Below, one piece after another: positions 45,901 to 56,712 of a stretch of DNA of 64,000 nt. The stretch comes from Ligustrum vulgare (taxonomy: Eukaryota > Streptophyta > Magnoliopsida > Lamiales > Oleaceae), in assembly GCA_963555705.1 (NCBI GenBank), contig OY743169.1, positions 565,501 to 629,500 on the forward strand. Direction: 5' to 3'. The notes below the pieces were generated by a model. The model had not been told where the DNA came from. It made no database searches and saw only the letters and a list, made by a program, of their open reading frames with translations. How positions within the stretch are numbered: position 1 is the stretch's first letter; the number at the start of each line of letters is the position of its first letter. A program made the translations under genes and the position numbers.

Positions 45901-46263
45901 AAATCAACTCTTCGGGATGTGATCATTAATCAATTCCGTGCAGATCCAATGCCTTTGATGAGACATATGGATGCATTTCTTGGAGGAGTTGACGTTTATC
46001 TTGCTAAAAGACAGCAGTACTTGGAGTGTTTGACTGCAGAAGAAAAGGCTAAGCAGTTGAAATCTCTTGATATCCAGATAGCAGCAGGGAATTCCACATG
46101 TTCTTCTTTGGAAGCTCGAATTAGTGATTTGAATTCCGAGCTGGATAGACTTCGTGATGAACTCCAAACTTGCCAGGAAAATACCAATTCACTTGAGACA
46201 AAGAAGACCACATTGGAGCAAGCACAGGTTAAAGATGCCACATTTGCAGGATCCATTGACTAA
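42994..46263 (+). pseudogene. Plant mobile domain (PMD) protein gene inside element E
   Basis: Starts MAKQNSKDKKNLKLPEV after a poly(T)-CAG that looks like a splice acceptor, so a leader intron is likely. Exons 42994-45096, 45192-45363 and 45443-46263 join in consistent phases through GT-AG introns, for 1031 residues. The N-terminal 500 residues are the aminotransferase-like plant mobile domain (WSLWIHKLLIKKNLPELAHA, WCPETNTFVTANGEISISLW, MQEITGLSIRGD, AYLSLWLCRFIFPSRD). A polar linker with a basic PLDVPNERGIKKIKII follows, and the end is a coiled coil (about 46070-46240). In-frame stops TAG (43930) and TGA (45640) break it; everything else is open. It converges with gag-pol, 406 bp apart. 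Such proteins are known in plant transposons and as silencing factors (MAIN/MAIL1); the role here is unknown. Confidence 0.85.
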
Positions 46264-46669
46264 GAAAGGAAGGCTCTTGAAGACAACTTCTTGCAGTTGA
46301 TTGACAGTGATTGATTAAGATAGAATGAAGACTTCTTCTTCTCCTTTTTTTCTATGTTGAATGAACTTTGATTCATCAACATCATTCTTTATTGAATTTT
46401 TTTTTTCTCTTGCATCTCCCTTGTACACTTTTTTTTTTTTTTTTTTGCAAAGAAAGATTAATACAAGAAAAATAGAAAGAATTTATTGATTTTGACTAAA
46501 CTTGAATTTATAATTTCCATTCAAGCTGCCTACGTACCCAAAAGGGATCAAGTCAAAACGTAGTTCAGTACAACAACATTTTTTTTTTTTTTGTTTATAG
46601 GGCCGTTCACAGTTTATCCTCTTGCGGGCCAGGAGTAGTACATTTAGGTACAACAAAATTTAAAGAACT
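46264..46669. other. Convergent 3' regions of the PMD gene and gag-pol
   Basis: AT-rich with several long T runs (about 46400-46445 and 46578-46591). Both genes end into it, so it probably holds both polyadenylation regions. No further gene is seen. Confidence 0.55.
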
Positions 46670-49600
46670 TTAAGCGTAAAAACGCTTTAGAAATTTTCCG
46701 TTGATAGGTCCAATTTGCAGTCCATCTTTGTCAACGATCTTGTATGCTCCATTTGTGAACACGTGAGTAACAAGAAATGGACCATCCCATTTAGGTTGGA
46801 ACTTGCCCCCAGTTTTTCTTGTGATTATGATTGGTCTGCGCACTGAAAGTACCATATCTCCTACTTGAAATGATCTCGGTCGCACCCTTTTGTTGAAGGA
46901 CTTTGCCATACGAGCTTGATAACATTCCAAGTGCATTTGTGACTCTAATCTCTTCTCATCCAAAGCTTCTAGCTCTTCGAGTCGAAGACGGGCATTTTCT
47001 TCTGTTGTCAACCCTTCTTGAATAGCAATTCGCAATGATGGAATTTGGCATTCTAAAGCCAGGACAGCTTCTACTCCATACACTAAAGCATAAGGGGTAG
47101 CTTGTGTCGGGGTCCGGTAAGTAGTGCGGTAAGCCCACAAGGCTTCTCCCATTCTTTCATGCCAGTCCCTTTTTGATTTAGACGCAACTTTCTTCAACAG
47201 GTTGCACAGGGTCTTGTTGAATGCCTCTGCAAGTCCGTTGGCTGCTGCATTATACATGGAGGAATTGTATTGTCTGAACCCAAATTTAGCACATAAATTA
47301 TCAGTGATGATGTGTCGAGGAACTCCATACCGGTAAATGATTTGAACACGAATGAAATCCGCAACATCTTCTTTCTTTACTTCCCTCAGCGGTACAGCTT
47401 CAGCCCACTTGGAGAAATAATCAGTTCCAGCAAGGATGTATGAATGTCCAGCTGAAGATTTTGGAGTTATAGGTCCAATCACATCAAGGCCCCAAGCATC
47501 GAAAGGCCACGAGGCTATCGTCGGGTGCAATGGTTCCGGAGGCTGGTGGATGAAATTTGCATGGACTTGACAAGCTTCACATTTCCTTGCATATTCCATA
47601 GAATCTTGAACCATGGTTGGCCAATAGTACCCCATTCTTTTTATCCGAAAATGGAGCTTGGGCCCGGACTGATGAGCACCGCATATTCCAGAATGAGCTT
47701 CTTCAAGAACGTGTGATTTTTCCTCATTACTTAGGCATCGAAGGAAAACTCCATCAAATGAACGTCGATAGAGTGTGTTCTTGTAGAATATGAAGCGAGA
47801 AGCACGCCTTCGGACTTCAGTCCTACGACGGGGATTGTTCGGTAACCTTTGATGTTGAAGATAATCAATTATTGGTTGCCTCCAATCAGCTTTTTCTTCA
47901 TCGAAAACTTCAACACTGTTGTTTTCTTGCAGATTCTCTGGCAATAGTGGTGGAATAACCCATTTTTGAACAATTGACACCTGGTGGATAGACTCTTCAT
48001 CTGATCTGGCTAGAACAGCAGCTAAATTCGCTAATGCATCAGCTTCTTTGTTTTCATTTCTTGGAACAAATTTGATTTGTATTGATTCAAACTGCTTCAA
48101 AAGTGTTGATGCGTACTCATGATATGGCTTTAGATCCAAATTTCTGACTTCATATTCGGATAGAAGCTGGTTGATTATCAACATAGAATCTCCAAAGACT
48201 TCTAATTGATTAATTCCCATGTCTAATGCAGTCTCCAAACCAATAATGAGAGCTTGATATTCTGCCATGTTATTGGAACATTTTTCTGTCAAAGCAAAGG
48301 CATATGGCATAACTTGATCATGGGGAGTGACAAATACGACTCCTGCTCCAGCACCGTATTTTCGAGCTGCCCCGTCAAAGAATAGCCTCCATGAAGGTAC
48401 AACTTCAGTGTAAAAGACTTCTTCATCCGGAAGGTCTTCAGAGAGCTCCCATTCTGCCGGAACTGGATGATCAGCGAGAAAATCTGCTAATGCTTGTCCT
48501 TTAACAGCCTTTTGAGGAATAAAATTGATGTCAAACTCCGATAATAGGAGTGCCCATTTTCCTATCCTTCCAGAAAGAATAGGCCTTGACATTATGTACT
48601 TTAATGGATCCACCCTTGAGACTAGATTGATTGTGTGTGCTAACATATAGTGCCTCAATTTCTTAGCTGCAAATATTAATGCAAAACACATCTTCTCAAT
48701 TGGTGAGTACTTCAGTTCAGCACCTACTAATGTCCGACTCAGGTAATAAAGCGCATTCTCCTTTCCTTCATCGTTGTTTTGGACAAGAAGAGCACCTAGA
48801 GAATATTCTTGCGCTGCAACATAGAGAGTCAATGGCTTTCCAGGAGTTGGAGCTGTAAGCACTGGTGGGTGAGATAGATATTTCTTAATACTTTGAAAAG
48901 CATCACGACATGCATCGTTCCATTCAAATGGTACATCTTTCTTTACCAACCTGTTGAATGGGTGACAACGACCAGCAAGATTAGAAATAAATCTTCGAAT
49001 ATATGCTAACCTTCCTTGAAGACTTTTTAGTTCATGTAAATTGCTGGGTTCACGCATGTTAATTATGGCATCAATTTTTGATTGGTCTATCTCAATGCCT
49101 CGATGTCGAACTATGAAGCCAAGAAACTTTCCAGAAGTGACCCCAAATGCACACTTTAATGGATTCATTTTCAACTGATAACGCCGGAGTCTCTTGAAAA
49201 CATCATGTAAGTCTTGTAGATGATCGTCTCGTCTTTTTGTCTTGACAACAAGGTCATCCACATAACATTCAACTTTCCCATGCATCATGTCATCAAAAAC
49301 CTTTTGCATTGCCCTTTGATAAGTTGCCCCGGCATTTTTCAATCCAAAAGGCATGACTTTATAACAGTATATCCCCTTAGGTGTGTGGAATGCTGTAAGC
49401 TCTTCATCTTTAGGATTCATTCGGATTTGATTGTACCCAGAAGACCCATCCATGAAAGAAAGAACCTCGTATCCAGTTGTTGCATCCACCATTAACTCTG
49501 TTATTGGAAGTGGAAAATCATCTTTAGGACAAGCTTGATTTAGGTCCCGAAAGTCAACACAAACTCGTAACTGTCCATTCTTCTTTCTGACAGGAACAAT

Positions 49601-52600
49601 GTTAGCAATCCAAGTCGGATACTTAACTTCACGTATGAACCCAGCTTCAATGAGTTTTTTGATTTCTACTTCAATTTGGGGAATCAATTCTGGCCGAAAT
49701 CTTCTTTGAGGTTGCTTGATAGGACGAACTCCATGCTTTACTGCAAGATGATGCACAGCAACTTTAGGATCCAACCCTGGCATTTCTTTGTAGGACCATG
49801 CAAATACATCCTTGTATTCTTGTAGCATGTTGAAATACTCAGATTCTTCTTTTGGACTCAGAAGGGCACTGACATAGATTGGCCTCGGCTCCTCTTCTGT
49901 TCCCAAGTTCAACTGTTTCAAATCGTCCACAGTAGCTTGCCCCCCTTCTTCAAATGTTGGCGGAGCTGGTTCAGGTTCATCTGATGTGTTTGAGTCTTCA
50001 ACCTCAGATTCTGGGTTATCAACTTCTTCAAAAGCAATGTGGTTTATTGATACCTTTTCTTCATTTCCGTCATTCTTTTGAAGTTTGGAAGTCTTTCTAG
50101 TTTTGCGCTTTCTCCTGGAACGTTGAGTCTTTAAACTCATATCTGAATTCTTAATTCCAAGTCGAGAGAAGGCAGATTGCCTTTGAGACGATTCTATAAA
50201 AGTCCGAGCATTTTCATCAACTTGAGCAGATATAGGGTCATTGCTGCTTAACCTCTGGAAGACTGAGACTTTATCTTTTGATTCAGTGGTTGTTGAAGAT
50301 TCTCCCTTTAGCCTTTCGAATACTGAAACTCTGACGTTTTCACCTTGAATTCGGTCAAATACGGAAGGTCTCGACTCTTCAGATTTTTCTTCAGGAATCT
50401 CACATATTTGAATCATGATTGGGTTTGAGGAAACCTTCTTAACTTTAATCTGTTTCGGTTGATTTGGATTATATCCCAAACCATATTTTGGTTGTGATAT
50501 GATTGATCCATCCAAACCTGATGGGACACGTCCACCTGCAAGTACTGCGTCAAGATCACCTAATTTTCGAGGCTCTCCTCTTCCAAACCCAGCATTTTCA
50601 AGCAGTTTATTGGCTCTCGGATTGTAACATCCCTTGAAAGTTCTCTTCATTTCATCAACCCCTTTTGCATGTGTCAAATTCTGTTCAGGTGAATCAGAGA
50701 TACGGAGTCTTGATATACTTGGAATAGATGTTGAAGCTTCACCAACCTTTGTAACTTTCATAAGTTGATGTGGTATAGCTAGTTTTGTAATGTTAGGTAT
50801 CGGAAAAGTCAATTCTTTCCTCGATAACTCAACACCTTTTGAAGTTTCCTGAGGTTGTTTACCTCTGGAAGACCTTTCACAAGTAAGTTTTGATTTACCT
50901 GTCATAAGTTGATGTGGTAGAACTACAACTTTCTGATTAACACTTTCCATTTCAAACCCCGCTGTAGATAGCCCTGCCGAATGAAATTCTTCATCTTCAA
51001 GGTAAAACTTGGCGTCTGCGAAGTAAGCTTCTTCTTTCAGGAAGGGCTTGGTCTCAGCCACCACGCATTTGACTTCTCCATCTCGGCTGTACTTAAAACA
51101 TTGATGCCAAGTTGAGGGTACCACTCCTATTTCATGCAGCCAGACACGTCCAAGAAGTAATTCATAAGATGTTTTGGCATCAATGACATGGAAGAGAGCT
51201 GTGGAAACTAAGTCTGCAATTTGTAGCTTCAAGCGTATCATGCCAATGGCTCCTTGACCTTTCTGATTGAATCCCTGAATCATGATGTTGCTTTTAGACA
51301 GATCTCCAATCTTTATTCCAATTTTCTTCATAGTATTGATTGGCATAATGTTCACAGCTGAACCACAATCAATCATTATCCGATGTATTTTGCACTCCCG
51401 GATATAACCACAAACATATAGAGGCCTGTTATGCAAACGAGATCCCAGCTGTAAGTCATCGTCATTGAATGTGATTGTGGCCATACAGTCTTGGTAAGTT
51501 GTAGAAGTAATTGGTTCCAACACTTTCCCTTGATAAGCTTCTGGATCAATCAATGCCGTGATCAAAGCCATCCTATCATCGAAAGGTAGATCTAGAGCCT
51601 CAGACAAACTTGTGTTTGAAGAGATATTATTGAGACATGATATTACTTTCTTCGTCTTCGAACTCTCTCCTGCAACATTCTTTGATTTACTTTCTCCATC
51701 CAGACCTATGACGTTAGAAGTGAAACATTCTTTGTCAAAGAAATCCTGAGGAAAATACTCTTCCAAAGTTATGGGTCTAGGAGCTGAACTTGTCTTAGCT
51801 TTGGACTTCTTCTTACTGTTTCTCGGCCTCCTTCTTAGCTTTGATTGTTCATCACGTGTATCAGGATTTGGTAGTTGTTGAGCTTTTTGGTGTCGTCTTT
51901 TCACAAGAGTCCATGGCATATCACTTCCTTCTGAAGGTGTTTCTTCAATAGGGGAGATTTCTATACTCAATGCCCCCAGTGTTGGTCCTACAAGAGACAT
52001 CAAAGATGGTATTTTACCTAATTTGTCGGGCGTCTGATATTTCTCCTTCTTGCTTATGAATGTGGACCAACCATCACCAATTTCATCTTCAGATTCCGAA
52101 TCAGAATCCCAAACATCCAAGTCATCTGTCATGATTTCATAAAATGTTGGACGGTTGGGAGCATGTGGTTTATCCATTTCTGGATATATGTATGTGATGG
52201 TGACTTCTCTGTCTACCTTGAGCTCTACTGGAATAGCTCCTTTTGGAAGTTGAGGTCCAAACTCCTTTACCCCAGACGAGAATTTGTCCATATCATATGC
52301 AATAGGGGCAAAGTGCTCTTTATTTGCAACAGGGATTGGATCGAATGACCCAAAGGAAATCATCGAACAAGCAACTGTTGGATTTTCACCAGTTTCGAGT
52401 TTGATCTTATTTTCTTTGTCCAACCGAACAATAAGATCTTTCAACACAAAACATCTCTCCACCGGATGACTGATTATTCTGTGGAACCTGCAGTACTTAG
52501 GATGATCAACTTGACTAGCCTCTTCTGGCCTCTTCGATGTTGGAAGTTCGATTATTCGTTGTTCAAGGAGTTGATCTAAAATTCCAGAAACTTCGGAGTC

Positions 52601-54064
52601 TGAGAATGGATACTCCTTTTCTTCAAGTTCTTTCAAACTTAGAAGACCTTTCTTTTGTACTTGTGCCTTGTTAGGCCTGAACTCCTGCTTTGGCTTTGAA
52701 TTTGGATTTGGATTTGAACTTGATTTCTGAAAAGTGATTTTTGCAGGAGCGGTAGATATGACCAGAGATTCTTTCAACTTACCTGGCTTACTGTCCTTTT
52801 TGACTTCCTTCTTGGGATCCTTTTTGTCACGCGGGTCGTTTGACAAGTAACTTCCATGCCTTGTTATTTGAATTTCTAGATCATGAGCACGTGTGGCCAA
52901 CTCTTCAAAAGAGTGAGGCATATTTGCTTGGAGATTATAAAGGAGTCCCCAATGCATGCCTTGCACACACATGTCGATAGAGGATGCTTCGCTGATACGT
53001 TCCTTGCAATTAAGGACGAGATTTCTCCAGCGTTCAATGTATTCAACAACCGGTTCCTCCTTATTTTGCTTAGTTCTGGCAAGTTCTGGAAGGATGACGG
53101 TCCGTCTGGTGCTATAGAAACGTGTGAGAAATTCACGTTCGAGCTGATCCCAACTGTCAATTGACCCGGCTGTCAAGTCTGTATACCATTCAAATGCAGC
53201 ACCTTTGAGGGAGCGTACAAACTGCTTTACCATGGTATCATTGTATGTGCCAGCATTGTTACATGTTTCAATGAAATGAGCTACATGTTGTTTCGGGTTG
53301 CCCTTTCCATCAAAATACTGAAATTTCGGTGGTTGGTAGCCAAGAGGCATTCTCATCTCGTCGATTCGACGACTATATGGTTTGGCATAAACCAATGAAG
53401 ATTGCGGGGAGCCACCGTATTGAGCACGGATGGTGTCAGTGATCATATGTTGAAGTTGTTGGACGGACAAAGAGCCAACAGAGAGTTGAGTGGTGTCACG
53501 AAACACATTTTGCACAACAGTACGGTCATGCATATCTTGCTTCTGCTGGTACTCTTGAATTTCAGGATCTTTGACTTTGGAAGAGCTTGCATTTTCTGGG
53601 TTGTCCTTTTTCAAAGGGCTTTGCAACTCCAGTCGATGCATGAGAGCGGCGATTTGTGCATCTTTTTCCTCCAAAGACTTTGTCAACTTTTCAATGGAGA
53701 CTGCCATTTGCTGAACTCGATCATCAGTGTCTGGTGACATTTCTGTTACCATCACCGGTTCGATTGATTCTTCAGAAGCGGTATAGTCTCCCCATTTTCG
53801 TGGAGAAGTAGCATGAGTTGATCCAGAAACAGACCTGCCACTGGAGATAGAACCAGAACAGGGACTTTTTGCCAAGTTCTTTTCCGACGACCGGGTGCCC
53901 TGCTTCTTGAAAGCGATTTTCATCTTGCCCTTTTTGGAGAACTTCTTCAATGGTGTAACCAGTTGAGTTTTCCCAGATTTTGTTTGGGCTCTGGTCACAT
54001 GGAAAAGTTCAGCAAGTGTTTCTTCCAGACGAGTCACAGTTTCCTTCGCCTTTTCGCTTGCCAT
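46670..54064 (-). CDS. Element E Gag-Pol polyprotein
   Basis: Open for 2464 residues from the ATG at 54064 (MASEKAKETVTRLEE); the frame runs a further 26 codons back into the primer site without an ATG. Rough domains: coiled coil 110-145; gag core 270-400 (GAAFEWYTDLTAGSIDSWDQ); protease MIDCGSAVNIMP near 896; RT FMDGSSGYNQI near 1535 and YVDDLVVKT near 1600; RNase H near 1740; second, archaeal-type RNase H (WRLFFDGAARKYGAGAG, NMAEYQAL) near 1900; integrase with HSGICGAH..CEACQ near 2130, WGLDVIGPI, IITDN near 2253 and GLAEAFNK. RT and RNase H residues are intact. The integrase has D-24-E spacing instead of D-35-E, an internal in-frame loss that should disable it. Confidence 0.92.
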   Translation of the reverse strand: MASEKAKETVTRLEETLAELFHVTRAQTKSGKTQLVTPLKKFSKKGKMKIAFKKQGTRSSEKNLAKSPCSGSISSGRSVSGSTHATSPRKWGDYTASEESIEPVMVTEMSPDTDDRVQQMAVSIEKLTKSLEEKDAQIAALMHRLELQSPLKKDNPENASSSKVKDPEIQEYQQKQDMHDRTVVQNVFRDTTQLSVGSLSVQQLQHMITDTIRAQYGGSPQSSLVYAKPYSRRIDEMRMPLGYQPPKFQYFDGKGNPKQHVAHFIETCNNAGTYNDTMVKQFVRSLKGAAFEWYTDLTAGSIDSWDQLEREFLTRFYSTRRTVILPELARTKQNKEEPVVEYIERWRNLVLNCKERISEASSIDMCVQGMHWGLLYNLQANMPHSFEELATRAHDLEIQITRHGSYLSNDPRDKKDPKKEVKKDSKPGKLKESLVISTAPAKITFQKSSSNPNPNSKPKQEFRPNKAQVQKKGLLSLKELEEKEYPFSDSEVSGILDQLLEQRIIELPTSKRPEEASQVDHPKYCRFHRIISHPVERCFVLKDLIVRLDKENKIKLETGENPTVACSMISFGSFDPIPVANKEHFAPIAYDMDKFSSGVKEFGPQLPKGAIPVELKVDREVTITYIYPEMDKPHAPNRPTFYEIMTDDLDVWDSDSESEDEIGDGWSTFISKKEKYQTPDKLGKIPSLMSLVGPTLGALSIEISPIEETPSEGSDMPWTLVKRRHQKAQQLPNPDTRDEQSKLRRRPRNSKKKSKAKTSSAPRPITLEEYFPQDFFDKECFTSNVIGLDGESKSKNVAGESSKTKKVISCLNNISSNTSLSEALDLPFDDRMALITALIDPEAYQGKVLEPITSTTYQDCMATITFNDDDLQLGSRLHNRPLYVCGYIRECKIHRIMIDCGSAVNIMPINTMKKIGIKIGDLSKSNIMIQGFNQKGQGAIGMIRLKLQIADLVSTALFHVIDAKTSYELLLGRVWLHEIGVVPSTWHQCFKYSRDGEVKCVVAETKPFLKEEAYFADAKFYLEDEEFHSAGLSTAGFEMESVNQKVVVLPHQLMTGKSKLTCERSSRGKQPQETSKGVELSRKELTFPIPNITKLAIPHQLMKVTKVGEASTSIPSISRLRISDSPEQNLTHAKGVDEMKRTFKGCYNPRANKLLENAGFGRGEPRKLGDLDAVLAGGRVPSGLDGSIISQPKYGLGYNPNQPKQIKVKKVSSNPIMIQICEIPEEKSEESRPSVFDRIQGENVRVSVFERLKGESSTTTESKDKVSVFQRLSSNDPISAQVDENARTFIESSQRQSAFSRLGIKNSDMSLKTQRSRRKRKTRKTSKLQKNDGNEEKVSINHIAFEEVDNPESEVEDSNTSDEPEPAPPTFEEGGQATVDDLKQLNLGTEEEPRPIYVSALLSPKEESEYFNMLQEYKDVFAWSYKEMPGLDPKVAVHHLAVKHGVRPIKQPQRRFRPELIPQIEVEIKKLIEAGFIREVKYPTWIANIVPVRKKNGQLRVCVDFRDLNQACPKDDFPLPITELMVDATTGYEVLSFMDGSSGYNQIRMNPKDEELTAFHTPKGIYCYKVMPFGLKNAGATYQRAMQKVFDDMMHGKVECYVDDLVVKTKRRDDHLQDLHDVFKRLRRYQLKMNPLKCAFGVTSGKFLGFIVRHRGIEIDQSKIDAIINMREPSNLHELKSLQGRLAYIRRFISNLAGRCHPFNRLVKKDVPFEWNDACRDAFQSIKKYLSHPPVLTAPTPGKPLTLYVAAQEYSLGALLVQNNDEGKENALYYLSRTLVGAELKYSPIEKMCFALIFAAKKLRHYMLAHTINLVSRVDPLKYIMSRPILSGRIGKWALLLSEFDINFIPQKAVKGQALADFLADHPVPAEWELSEDLPDEEVFYTEVVPSWRLFFDGAARKYGAGAGVVFVTPHDQVMPYAFALTEKCSNNMAEYQALIIGLETALDMGINQLEVFGDSMLIINQLLSEYEVRNLDLKPYHEYASTLLKQFESIQIKFVPRNENKEADALANLAAVLARSDEESIHQVSIVQKWVIPPLLPENLQENNSVEVFDEEKADWRQPIIDYLQHQRLPNNPRRRTEVRRRASRFIFYKNTLYRRSFDGVFLRCLSNEEKSHVLEEAHSGICGAHQSGPKLHFRIKRMGYYWPTMVQDSMEYARKCEACQVHANFIHQPPEPLHPTIASWPFDAWGLDVIGPITPKSSAGHSYILAGTDYFSKWAEAVPLREVKKEDVADFIRVQIIYRYGVPRHIITDNLCAKFGFRQYNSSMYNAAANGLAEAFNKTLCNLLKKVASKSKRDWHERMGEALWAYRTTYRTPTQATPYALVYGVEAVLALECQIPSLRIAIQEGLTTEENARLRLEELEALDEKRLESQMHLECYQARMAKSFNKRVRPRSFQVGDMVLSVRRPIIITRKTGGKFQPKWDGPFLVTHVFTNGAYKIVDKDGLQIGPINGKFLKRFYA

Positions 54065-54123
54065 GTATGACGTATTTGTTGAAACTTGAAAGTTTTGCAG
54101 AACGGAAGATGAGAGGCAAGAGG

Positions 54124-54141
54124 GTCCCACTGGGCGTGCCA
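54124..54141 (-). other. Element E primer-binding site
   Basis: On the minus strand this reads TGGCACGCCCAGTGGGAC, seven bases inside the 5' LTR. The tRNA is not assigned; it is not the initiator-Met type. Confidence 0.65.
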
Positions 54142-54148
54142 AGAAATT

Positions 54149-54768
54149 TGTACGACGAATTTCGAAGTATTATTAAAAATACTGGAATTGTTACAAATTG
54201 AATTTGAGAAAATACAAGTGGACAGCTCTTGTAAATGCAAAAATTGCAAAATCCTCTGATTAACGATCTGCGCGTTTGAAGACAAGGGGCCACGTAGCTT
54301 GATTCCTGGACTTCTGAATTTCTTGATTTGTTGAGAGATTGCTTGCTTGTCACTTGGAACTTGAGACTTGAATTTGAACTTTTGGATTTGCACTTCGGAT
54401 TGACTTGCTTTGATTTGAAGAAGGCTTTGATCTTCTTGGAATTGATTTGAATTTGCTTGATTTGAAGAAGACTTTGATCTTCTTAGATTTGGACTTGGCT
54501 TGAAAACTTGAGAGGATTTTTGTATTCTTCTTTTTGTTTTCTTCCTTTTCTTCCTTTTCTTTTTTTCATGGACCAATGGTCCTATTTATAGAGAAAATTT
54601 TGCAACCACCCCATTTATTTAAATAAATAAATAAATAAAATGGTTTGGGCTTTGAAAAGTAGGATGAGCCTCATCCATGGACTTATTTTAGGTAGGCTTT
54701 AGTGGACTTTATTTAATAGACTTAATTGGGTTAAAACAAAATTAAATTGATCCAATCCAATTAATATT

Positions 54769-54827
<59 letters not shown>

Positions 54828-54841
54828 TTTTAACGTCTACA
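54149..54841 (-). repeat. Element E 5' LTR with core promoter
   Basis: 693 bp. TATTTATA at 54583-54590 gives a minus-strand TATAAATA. The outer end has a (TA)n tract (about 54775-54822) and then TTTTTAACGTCTACA. The TCCAT duplication that follows fixes the end. Confidence 0.9.
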
Positions 54842-54846
54842 TCCAT

Positions 54847-55099
54847 ATCTAAATATTCGGTAGGACAAGTTATGCACAAGAACAACCAAATCAATTTTTT
54901 ACTAAGGTCGCAAATTCCCTTCAACGGTTCACTTCTGAAATTAGGAGCTTCCATATTCAAATTCTGCATTGAAATAAAAATAAAAGAGAAGAATGTATCA
55001 AATGGTAAACCTAGAAATAAACTATTCAAATTAAGGAAGTGGAGCTCATAAAATTTTGTATTTATTTACATCTATCATGCAACCTCAAATGACAAATCA
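54847..55099. other. Host DNA between element E and MITE 2
   Basis: Continues the host sequence left of 41176. Joined across the insertion, the minus strand has an open stretch through CITCPTEYLDMDNQMHHTKL. It may be part of an exon but matches nothing I know. Confidence 0.35.
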
Positions 55100-55107
55100 A
55101 TAGAAAG

Positions 55108-55636
55108 CAGTGTTGTTAGACCCGGCCCGGCCCGGCCGGGTGGACCGGAAAACCCGCGCCCCGGTCCAAAAACCGGGTCGCGAAATGTTTGAAACCCGGA
55201 TATTAAAAACCTGGGTAAAAACCCAGTGACCCGGCCGGGTTTTAATAAACCCGGTGACCCGTACCCGGGTTTTGAGGGTCGGATTTTTTCTTTTTAAAAA
55301 ACCAAAAATCGATTTCTTTAGACATATAAGGCTTTTACTTTCGGTGTTTTTGACTCTCTCAAGTTCTCACTTCCTAAAGTCCGGTCGGTGGTCTTTCTCC
55401 ACTTCTTCAATCTTCCAGCAAGTGCAACACTGCAACTGGTAATTGTTATGTTAATTAATAAATTATCTGTGTTTTATGATTTTGAATCCATACAGAAATT
55501 GTTATTTTTTTTATTTTTAGGATAATTTTTTTTTTTAAATCACCGGGTCGACCCCGAGTCGATCCCGGTTCGACCCTCTGACCCTTGACCCTTTCCTTTT
55601 CCCGGGTCGATGTCCGGGCCGATTTTTAAAACATTG
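55108..55636. mobile_element. hAT-like MITE 2, GC-rich ends
   Basis: Ends CAGTGTTGTTAGACCCGGCC and inverted CAATGTTTTAAAAATCGGCC. The left duplication is ATAGAAAG (55100-55107). The right copy reads ATAG at 55637-55640 and AAAG at 58528-58531, because the copia element is inserted inside it; together they match perfectly. Both ends are rich in CCCGG/CCGGG words. There is no transposase. Confidence 0.85.
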
Positions 55637-55800
55637 ATAGTGTAATTTGAAAGTTTCTCACTTTATTATTGAATGATACTATACATATTTATACAACAAT
55701 ATCAACCCTATATTAGGAAACTAAATAAGTAGAGCCCTAAAGTTAATAGATAGAATCCCTATAATTAGACTAGATAACATATTTACAATAACACTCCCCC

Positions 55801-56646
55801 TCAAGCTGGAGTATAGATATTGATCATGCCCAGCTTGTTACAAAGATAATCAACCCGAGCCCCGTTTAGGGCTTTCGTAAAAATATCCCCCAATTGTTCT
55901 TCGGTCTTCACATATCCTGTGGGGATCAAACCTTGCTGTATTTTCTCACGAACGAAATGACAGTCAATTTCAATGTGCTTAGTTCGTTCATGGAACACGG
56001 GATTCGATGCAATATGGAGGGCAGCTTGGTTATCACACCACAATTTTGCTGGTTAGTATGTCTTAAGACCTACTTCATTTAAGAGCTGATATATCCATAC
56101 TATTTCACACACAGACTGTGCCATAGCTCTATATTCTGATTCTGCACTTGATCATGACAAAACATTTTGCTTCTTACTCTTCCACGAGACTAAATTTCCT
56201 CCAACAAAGACACAGTAACCAGAGGTGGATCGTCTATCTACCTTGGACCCCGCCCAATCTGCATCCGAAAAACACTCAATATGAGTGTGTCAGTGATTTT
56301 CATACAAGATGCCACGTCCAGGTGCTCCTTTTAAATAACACAAAATCTGTTCGAAAGTTGTCCAATGGTCAACCGTTGGAGAAGACATATATTGACTCAT
56401 AACACTAACGGAATATGAAATGTCTAGATGGGTTACAGTAAGATAATTCAACTTCCCAACCAATCTTCTGTATTTCTTAGGATCTCCAAATAGTTCACCA
56501 TCTTTTGTAATTTGAGAATTAGGAGTCATCGGGACACTACATGAACTGAATATGTAGAGTACCTTCTGTGCGAAGTACCCTACTAAAGACGTCCTGTAAG
56601 GAAGAGATCGTAGGGCTAGAGAGAATTTGAGATTTAGCAGTCTCAA
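55801..56646 (-). pseudogene. Copia RT/RNase H C-terminal remnant
   Basis: Two minus-strand pieces. 56290-56646 carries KKYRRLVGKLNYLTVTHLDI and SYSVSVMSQYMSSPTVDHW; 55801-56043 carries [35 protein letters not shown] and the copia end motif [12 protein letters not shown]. The stretch between them is broken by stops. These are the last parts of a copia polyprotein; the RT catalytic YVDD box is absent. Confidence 0.85.
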
Positions 56647-56712
56647 ACTCCGAAGGAAGACCAGCTAGAAAACTCATGATGGCCATCTATTCTCTGTGAC
56701 TTTGTTGAACCT

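Larger units (their letters stand above)
41181..54841 (-). mobile_element. Element E: Tat-type retrotransposon with antisense PMD gene
   Basis: The left LTR is 41181-41908 and the right LTR 54149-54841, with ends TGTACGACG..ACA and a perfect TCCAT duplication (41176-41180 and 54842-54846). The minus strand carries a single gag-pol frame with two RNase H domains, the hallmark of Tat elements. Between pol and the 3' LTR lies a 3.3-kb plus-strand gene for a plant mobile domain protein, preceded by tandem repeats and palindromes. The LTRs are very similar outside their AT-rich outer part, where the right copy has a TA microsatellite. Total size is 13.7 kb. Confidence 0.93.

Noticed and set aside
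54065..54142. 26-codon upstream extension of the element E gag-pol frame
   Set aside because: It starts at TTG within the primer site; the first ATG is at 54064.
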